Assembly (NCBI GenBank): GCA_021797825.1
Contig: JAJZZA010000001.1
Coordinates: forward strand, 42,569-106,568
Origin: Bacillota bacterium
Lineage (GTDB): Bacteria > Bacillota > Sulfobacillia > Sulfobacillales > Sulfobacillaceae
DNA length: 64,000 nucleotides
Direction of reading: 5' to 3'
Every line of letters begins with the position of its first letter. Position 1 is the stretch's first letter. Below the pieces are notes generated by a model. It was not told the DNA's origin and made no database searches. It saw only the letters and a program-made list of their open reading frames with translations. Position numbers and translations under genes: made by a program. Positions 59,669-64,000 of the stretch are shown here, piece by piece.

Positions 59669-60986
59669 ATCGCGGCAACAGGAATCGGGGAGCGCGTGGT
59701 GGCCGGGGAGCCAAGAGAAAGTGCGGCGGAGTCTCCTCCAACCGCGTAATGAGATCCCATAGGGCATAGGTGGACTCGTGCCGTCCTTGCAGCAACCGGA
59801 CCAGATGAAACTCGCTGTCGAGCGTATGACGGTCATGTTCGGGCAGACCGCTGACGGCCTGATCCAGGTAACTTTCGGCCAGCTTCAGTTCTTTGTCCCG
59901 CACCGCCTGGCGGCTAAAAAGCCGCAGTGCGGTCACCCGCGCCGCATCCCAGGGCCAACCCTCGGGGCGTTCCAGGGTTTCTTGGCCATATTGTGCGAGC
60001 CATTCGCGGTTATCGGCGGCATCGGCGAGAAGAAGCAAGGCCTCCATTGCCGCGGCCTCAAATTCCTGTCGGCCGGCTTGGCGAAAGCGGGCGAGGCTAT
60101 GAGTGAGAAATTCATGGGCTTCGGCGTGTCGGCCCAGTTCCGTCATAATGCGGGCCGCCTCCAATTGCAAGGATGCCCGGGTGTCGGCATCGTTTACGTT
60201 TTCAAGCCAGCCCAGCGTCCGTTCCAAGGTGGCGTTGGATTCATCGCGGCGTCCGAGACGCCAGAGGCACCCGGCTATGCGCGTGTACAGTTCCGCTTGC
60301 CGCGACGGCGGCAACACCTGTCCGCCGTTGAGCAACGCTTCTTGATAAAGGTCCAACGCCGACTGCCACTGCCGTTGCCCAAAACAAAAATCCCCGTACG
60401 ACTCCAACGTCTCGGCGCGCACGTCGCCTTCTTCCGGAGTCAGGTGCCGGCTAAAGTCCAGGGCCTGCTGAAAACGCTGCAATGCCTTATGGAACGACCC
60501 CTGGCGGGCCGCCGCGATTCCCAAGGTGTTCGCCGACAACACGGCTTGCGCGGCAAATTCGTCGGGCAAACTGAGGCTGAGGCTGGTTTCCAAATGCGCT
60601 TCGGCGGCTTTGGTGTTTCCGCGCAATAGTTCCAATTGCCCCATGGTCATCCGGATGCGTGCGATCACATCGTCGCGACCTGTGCGTTCGGCCAGAGTTA
60701 AGGCTTCCTGCAGGCCGGCCATGCCGTCTTCGAGCCGACCGGTGTTCCACAGCGCCTCTGCGGCCTTGAGGAGAACTTCAATGGTGCGAATGTCGTCTCG
60801 GTTTTCAACAAAATAGCCTACCGGCTTGCCTAAACGGGATGCAATAGTTTGCAGGGCTTTGTGTGAGGGATGAATGCGGCCCAGTTCAACTTGGCTAACA
60901 TAACTCTTGGTCAGTTCCCGGCCGGCTAGTTGTTCTTGGGTCAATCCCTGCTTTTTTCTCAAATCGCGGATCTTTTCACCGATCAC
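59667..60986 (-). CDS. XRE-type regulator with TPR repeats
   Basis: 439 residues. The N-terminal HTH_3 domain (about 5-60: IRDLRKKQGLTQEQLAGREL, TKSYVSQVELGRIHPSHKAL) is followed by about eight TPR-like helix pairs, for example EAALTLAERTG-like ALTLAERTGRDDVIARIRMT, AEAHLETSLSLSLP, and ALQRFQQALDFSR. Such TPR-HTH proteins resemble peptide-sensing RRNPP regulators (Rgg/PlcR/NprR/Rap-like) or housekeeping stress regulators; a secreted peptide gene was not found beside it. GTG 60986 is 8 bases after AGGAGG on the minus strand. The target is unknown. It is convergent with rpsI and divergent from cca. Confidence 0.85.
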   Translation of the reverse strand: MIGEKIRDLRKKQGLTQEQLAGRELTKSYVSQVELGRIHPSHKALQTIASRLGKPVGYFVENRDDIRTIEVLLKAAEALWNTGRLEDGMAGLQEALTLAERTGRDDVIARIRMTMGQLELLRGNTKAAEAHLETSLSLSLPDEFAAQAVLSANTLGIAAARQGSFHKALQRFQQALDFSRHLTPEEGDVRAETLESYGDFCFGQRQWQSALDLYQEALLNGGQVLPPSRQAELYTRIAGCLWRLGRRDESNATLERTLGWLENVNDADTRASLQLEAARIMTELGRHAEAHEFLTHSLARFRQAGRQEFEAAAMEALLLLADAADNREWLAQYGQETLERPEGWPWDAARVTALRLFSRQAVRDKELKLAESYLDQAVSGLPEHDRHTLDSEFHLVRLLQGRHESTYALWDLITRLEETPPHFLLAPRPPRAPRFLLPR

Positions 60987-61088
60987 CCGTCATCCCTCCT
61001 AACTAAAATGTATCATAAGTGTACGGGTGTAAAACAGTAGTTGACTCAAATTCTCAAGCGTTGCCAAGGAGGCAGGCCTGATTGACCT

Positions 61089-62234
61089 ATGGGAAATAAT
61101 TTTTTCCAACGTCTTCAGAGTGTGGTCTGGCCAGGCGAGGTTGCCGATATTCTTAACCTCATTAAGCAAATGGGTTTTCACGGGTATGTGGTGGGTGGAG
61201 CCGTGCGCAATCAGTTATGGGATTTGCCGGTTGCCGAGTGGGATTTAACCACCGATTTACCACTTGCCCAGTTGCTGGAGTTGTTCGGCGATCGACACCC
61301 GGGAGCCCACTTCGGGACCGTGCGGGCGGGGCCGAACATCGAAATTACGGTGATGCGGCGCGAAGCAGCGTACAGCGACGCTCGGCATCCCGATGAAATT
61401 GAGCCGACGGCGCAAATTGAACTCGATTTGGCTCGGCGCGACTTTACTGTGAATGCCGTGGCTGTCGGACTCGACGGTGCATGGTGGGCAGCAGGAGCCG
61501 AACAGGATGTGGCCGACCGCCGTTTGCGGACGGTAGGCGATCCGACGGAGCGCTTTCGCGAGGATCCCCTTCGAATCCTGCGACTGGTTCGGTTATTGGC
61601 CACGTGCCGGGCCATTGCGGACCCTGCTAGCTGGCAAGCGGCCCGCGTGCATAGCGGTTGGACCGCTCGGCCCAGCCGTGAGCGCCGATTGGCGGAGTTC
61701 TTGGCCTTCTTGCGGGCCGACCCGGATCGGTGGGGGCTTTGGGCCGAGGCGGGGCTAATGTCCGCTTTGGAGTGGCCGGACCGGCAGCGGAATTTTCTTT
61801 CGGTGACTCCCGACGCGGCTCTCGCGCGCCTTTATCTTTTTATGCGGCAAATCGGTTTGTCGAGCGACGAAGTGCTGCGTTGGACGACCGCCTGGCCCTT
61901 GCTGCGTTCCTGGCGGCAGACTTTAAAGAAGGCCTGGACCGTCGAGGATCCCCTGGAGGGGGAGGAGTGGGCCCGGCGGGCCCGGCTGGGAGGACAGATC
62001 GCCGGCTTATGGAGCGACCTGGCCCGGGCCGCAGGATTTGACGCCAACGACTTGGCCCCGATTCGGCCGGTTCTGCCAGCGTCGGTGTTGGCGGCCGAAC
62101 TCGGGGTCAAGGGGCCTTTAATCGGCGAACTTGACCGGTTGGTGCGAGCAGCGGTGGCGGCCGACCCGCTGGCCAATCGACCCGCCACACTGCGCAACAT
62201 TGCCCAGCGCTGGGCGCATGGGCAAAAAGCCTGA
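61089..62234 (+). CDS. CCA-adding-type tRNA nucleotidyltransferase / poly(A) polymerase family
   Basis: Class II nucleotidyltransferase, 381 residues. GGAVRNQLWD (residues 36-45), EWDLTTD as the metal-binding pair (Glu50/Asp52 instead of Asp-x-Asp), LDLARRDFTVNAVAV and GDPTERFREDPLRILRLVR. The RRDFTxNA and RFxEDPLR motifs are typical of the CCA enzyme family; the C-terminal helical part is less conserved. It could add CCA to tRNA 3' ends or be a partner enzyme. A moderate AAGGAGGC (61067-61074) lies 14 bases upstream of ATG 61089. Confidence 0.85.
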   Translation: MGNNFFQRLQSVVWPGEVADILNLIKQMGFHGYVVGGAVRNQLWDLPVAEWDLTTDLPLAQLLELFGDRHPGAHFGTVRAGPNIEITVMRREAAYSDARHPDEIEPTAQIELDLARRDFTVNAVAVGLDGAWWAAGAEQDVADRRLRTVGDPTERFREDPLRILRLVRLLATCRAIADPASWQAARVHSGWTARPSRERRLAEFLAFLRADPDRWGLWAEAGLMSALEWPDRQRNFLSVTPDAALARLYLFMRQIGLSSDEVLRWTTAWPLLRSWRQTLKKAWTVEDPLEGEEWARRARLGGQIAGLWSDLARAAGFDANDLAPIRPVLPASVLAAELGVKGPLIGELDRLVRAAVAADPLANRPATLRNIAQRWAHGQKA

Positions 62235-62262
62235 TGTGTAGCCTCGACGCCGGTGGACCAGA

Positions 62263-62285
62263 CTATGCTGCAGGCAAGAGCATAG
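62263..62285 (+). repeat. Inverted repeat upstream of the cwlD-like gene
   Basis: CTATGCT (62263-62269) pairs with AGCATAG (62279-62285) around a 9-base loop, between the nucleotidyltransferase stop and the amidase ribosome binding site (GGGGGAATGG). No T-run. Confidence 0.4.
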
Positions 62286-62304
62286 CGAACCGGGGGAATG
62301 GCCG

Positions 62305-63054
62305 ATGTGTAAACGCTGGGCGAGCCGACGGCGGTGGGCGGCCGGTGTGGTGCTGGCGATTTGGGGAGGGATTTCGATGGGCCTCTCCGCCAATTTGCGG
62401 ACCGCATCGGTGCAGGTGGTGAATCCGGCGCCTTTGGCGGGAGAACTGCTGCAGGGAAGAACCATTGTCATTGATCCCGGGCATGGCGGGTACGACCCCG
62501 GAGCCTTGGGGAAAAACAGCCGGGAGTCCCAACTCAATCTTGCGATGGCCGAACAATTGCGGCGATGGTTTGAAACGGCCGGAGCCCGAGTTTTATTGAC
62601 GCGCTCGGGTTCGCGCGATCTTCCTCCCCACCAAAAGTATCGGGTGCAAGACCGCATCGCGTGGATTAATGCCACCCAGGCCGATGTCTTGATCGACATT
62701 CACTGCAACTCCGGCGGGCCGCGCTGGAGCGGACCCCAGACCTTTTATTGGGATGGGGCGGCAAGCTACCATCTGGCGCATGACGTGCAACAGGAACTGC
62801 AATATTTTACCGGGACCAAGCGAGCGGTTACCCGGATTGACCAATACGTGCTCCGTTATGCGCGCATGCCAGCCATCAATGTGGAGGTGGGGTTCATTAC
62901 CAATCCCCGGGAAGAGTCGCAACTGATGAACCCTGCCTACCAAAAACAGTTGACCTGGTACGTATTCCTCGGAACCGAGCGATGGTTTCTTAAAGGCCGT
63001 TGGCCGCAGCGCCTGTTGGAAACGCCTCCACCGACCCGCATGTTGATCCGTTGA
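62305..63054 (+). CDS. N-acetylmuramoyl-L-alanine amidase (CwlD/AmiC family)
   Basis: Zinc amidase that cuts the amide bond between MurNAc and the peptide stem. 249 residues: signal-anchor helix (about 11-29), then the Amidase_3 domain with zinc/catalytic residues in IDPGHGGYDPGALG (His), ESQLNLAMAEQL (Glu), DIHCNSGGPRWSG (His) and NVEVGFITNPRE (Glu). In spore formers CwlD makes muramic-delta-lactam in the cortex and lies beside rplM-rpsI, so that is the likely identity. ATG 62305 after GGGGGAATGG. Confidence 0.9.
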   Translation: MCKRWASRRRWAAGVVLAIWGGISMGLSANLRTASVQVVNPAPLAGELLQGRTIVIDPGHGGYDPGALGKNSRESQLNLAMAEQLRRWFETAGARVLLTRSGSRDLPPHQKYRVQDRIAWINATQADVLIDIHCNSGGPRWSGPQTFYWDGAASYHLAHDVQQELQYFTGTKRAVTRIDQYVLRYARMPAINVEVGFITNPREESQLMNPAYQKQLTWYVFLGTERWFLKGRWPQRLLETPPPTRMLIR

Positions 63055-63056
63055 TC

Positions 63057-63094
63057 TGCCGCCAGCGCCCGGATTTGCGGCAAAGCGATATAAT
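63057..63094 (+). promoter_or_regulatory. Putative arginase promoter with inverted repeat
   Basis: TGCCGC (63057-63062) and GCGGCA (63077-63082) form a perfect inverted repeat just upstream of a perfect TATAAT (63089-63094). There is no -35 at the right distance. The repeat could be an activator/repressor site or the stem of a weak terminator after the amidase gene. Confidence 0.4.
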
Positions 63095-63124
63095 GAAACC
63101 AGAACCGGAAAGGAGCCCATAACC

Positions 63125-64000
63125 GTGGATCCGAAAACCGTTCGCATTATCGGGGTGCCGATAGACTATGGAGCGGACCGCCGGGGGGTCGATATGGGTC
63201 CAAGTGCCATCCGCTACGCGGGACTGCACGAAAAGCTTAGACAAGTCGGGCACAGAGTGGAGGATATTGGCAATTTGCCGGTGCCGGTGCCCGAGAGCCG
63301 GGCCTCGTCGCATCCCCACCTGAAATTTCTGGACGAAATTGTCCGAGTGAATCGGGTGCTGGCGCGCACGGTGCAGCGCGCCTTGGGAGAAGGCGTCTTT
63401 CCGGTGGTGTTGGGCGGGGATCACAGTATCGCGATGGGAACCATCGCGGGGCTCTTGCGCCATCAGCCGCGCCTTGGCGTGATTTGGTTCGATGCCCACG
63501 GGGATTACAACACGTCGGCGACTTCGCCGTCGGGCAATATTCATGGGATGCCGGTTACCGTCGCGTCAGGCAGCGGGGATCCGGAGCTGTCGGGGCTATT
63601 TCGCGGCCATTTCGTCGATGCGTCAAAGATTGTCTATGTGGGGGTGCGGACGCTGGATCCGTCTGAGGCCGCCGCTCTTCGCAAGAGTGCGGCGACGGTC
63701 TTTTCCATGCATGAGGTCGATCGCTATGGGATGCGCGATGTCATGGCCCGGGCCATGGAGATTGTCGCCCGCAACACGGATGGGGTCCATTTGAGTTTCG
63801 ACATCGATTCACTAGACCCCTTGTTTGCGCCGGGATCGGGGACACCGTACAGCGGCGGTTTGACCGATCGCGAGGCCCATCTGGCGCTGGAATTGCTGGC
63901 CGAAGCGGATATGCTGACCTCGTTGGAAATGGTCGAGGTGAACCCGATTTTGGATGAACGCAACCGCACCGGACAGTTGGCGGCGAATCTCATCGCCTAT
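63125..64000 (+). CDS. rocF: Arginase (partial at window end)
   Basis: Hydrolyses arginine to ornithine and urea, manganese-dependent. The 292 residues seen include the metal ligands in VVLGGDHSIAMG, IWFDAHGDYNTS and HLSFDIDSLDPLFAPGSGT, then GGLTDREAHLALELL and MVEVNPILDERN. B. subtilis RocF has 296 residues, so only a few are missing; no stop codon occurs before base 64000. GTG start 63125 follows AAAGGAGC (63109-63116). It could supply ornithine, glutamate and proline pathways together with the proline dehydrogenase at 41970. Confidence 0.94.
   Translation, partial: MDPKTVRIIGVPIDYGADRRGVDMGPSAIRYAGLHEKLRQVGHRVEDIGNLPVPVPESRASSHPHLKFLDEIVRVNRVLARTVQRALGEGVFPVVLGGDHSIAMGTIAGLLRHQPRLGVIWFDAHGDYNTSATSPSGNIHGMPVTVASGSGDPELSGLFRGHFVDASKIVYVGVRTLDPSEAAALRKSAATVFSMHEVDRYGMRDVMARAMEIVARNTDGVHLSFDIDSLDPLFAPGSGTPYSGGLTDREAHLALELLAEADMLTSLEMVEVNPILDERNRTGQLAANLIAY

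Overview
This is about 64 kb of high-GC bacterial chromosome. Everything points to a Gram-positive, spore-former-related Firmicute, and a Sulfobacillus-like lineage is my best guess. The reasons are an L7Ae-like gene followed by rpsL-rpsG-fusA-tuf fused to an unbroken S10-spc-alpha run, a type-Z zinc S14, strong GGAGG ribosome binding sites with many GTG or TTG starts, an EF-Tu with a cysteine-rich insert, an L10-type leader, and a cwlD-type amidase followed by arginase beside rplM-rpsI. The genus is inference from gene content, not from a database search.

Region 1 (1-9769) is a cobalamin/siroheme operon: precorrin-2 dehydrogenase, a CobA-HemD fusion, CobN cobaltochelatase, a one-chain ChlI-ChlD chelatase motor, PduO-type cobalamin adenosyltransferase, and cobyrinate a,c-diamide synthase. 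The junctions are ATGA overlaps or short spacers. Region 2 (9770-12489) holds an orphan 63-residue membrane protein with its own promoter and terminator, then D-Ala-D-Ala ligase and 3-methyladenine DNA glycosylase I.

Region 3 (12490-41968) is the main transcription and translation block: rplJ-rplL behind an L10 leader and attenuator, rpoB-rpoC, then a new promoter and the L7Ae-like gene, rpsL-rpsG-fusA-tuf, the S10 and spc sets through secY-adk-map-infA-rpmJ, and rpsM-rpsK-rpsD-rpoA-rplQ. A terminator follows rplQ, then truA. rplK, rplA, nusG and secE are not beside rplJ. Several zinc-binding (C+) versions of proteins occur (S14, S4, L24, L36, adenylate kinase).

Region 4 (41970-58575) is an accessory block between truA and rplM-rpsI, which are neighbours in many Firmicutes. 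It holds a proline dehydrogenase; a MarR-controlled efflux operon with two hairpin-less HlyD-type adaptors and a small coiled-coil membrane protein around a 14-TM MFS pump; a SDR-type NAD(P)-binding protein; and a lower-GC sugar operon. The sugar operon has a divergent DeoR regulator, an LsrB-like lipoprotein, a double ABC ATPase, two permeases, a PfkB-like protein that has lost its catalytic loop, and a FGGY kinase. A DUF302 protein and an isochorismatase-type hydrolase close the block.

Region 5 (58720-64000) returns to core genes: rplM-rpsI with a strong promoter and leader hairpin, a convergent XRE-TPR regulator, a CCA-adding-type nucleotidyltransferase, a CwlD-like amidase, and arginase, which runs off the window. 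No rRNA, tRNA, CRISPR array or intact insertion sequence was found.
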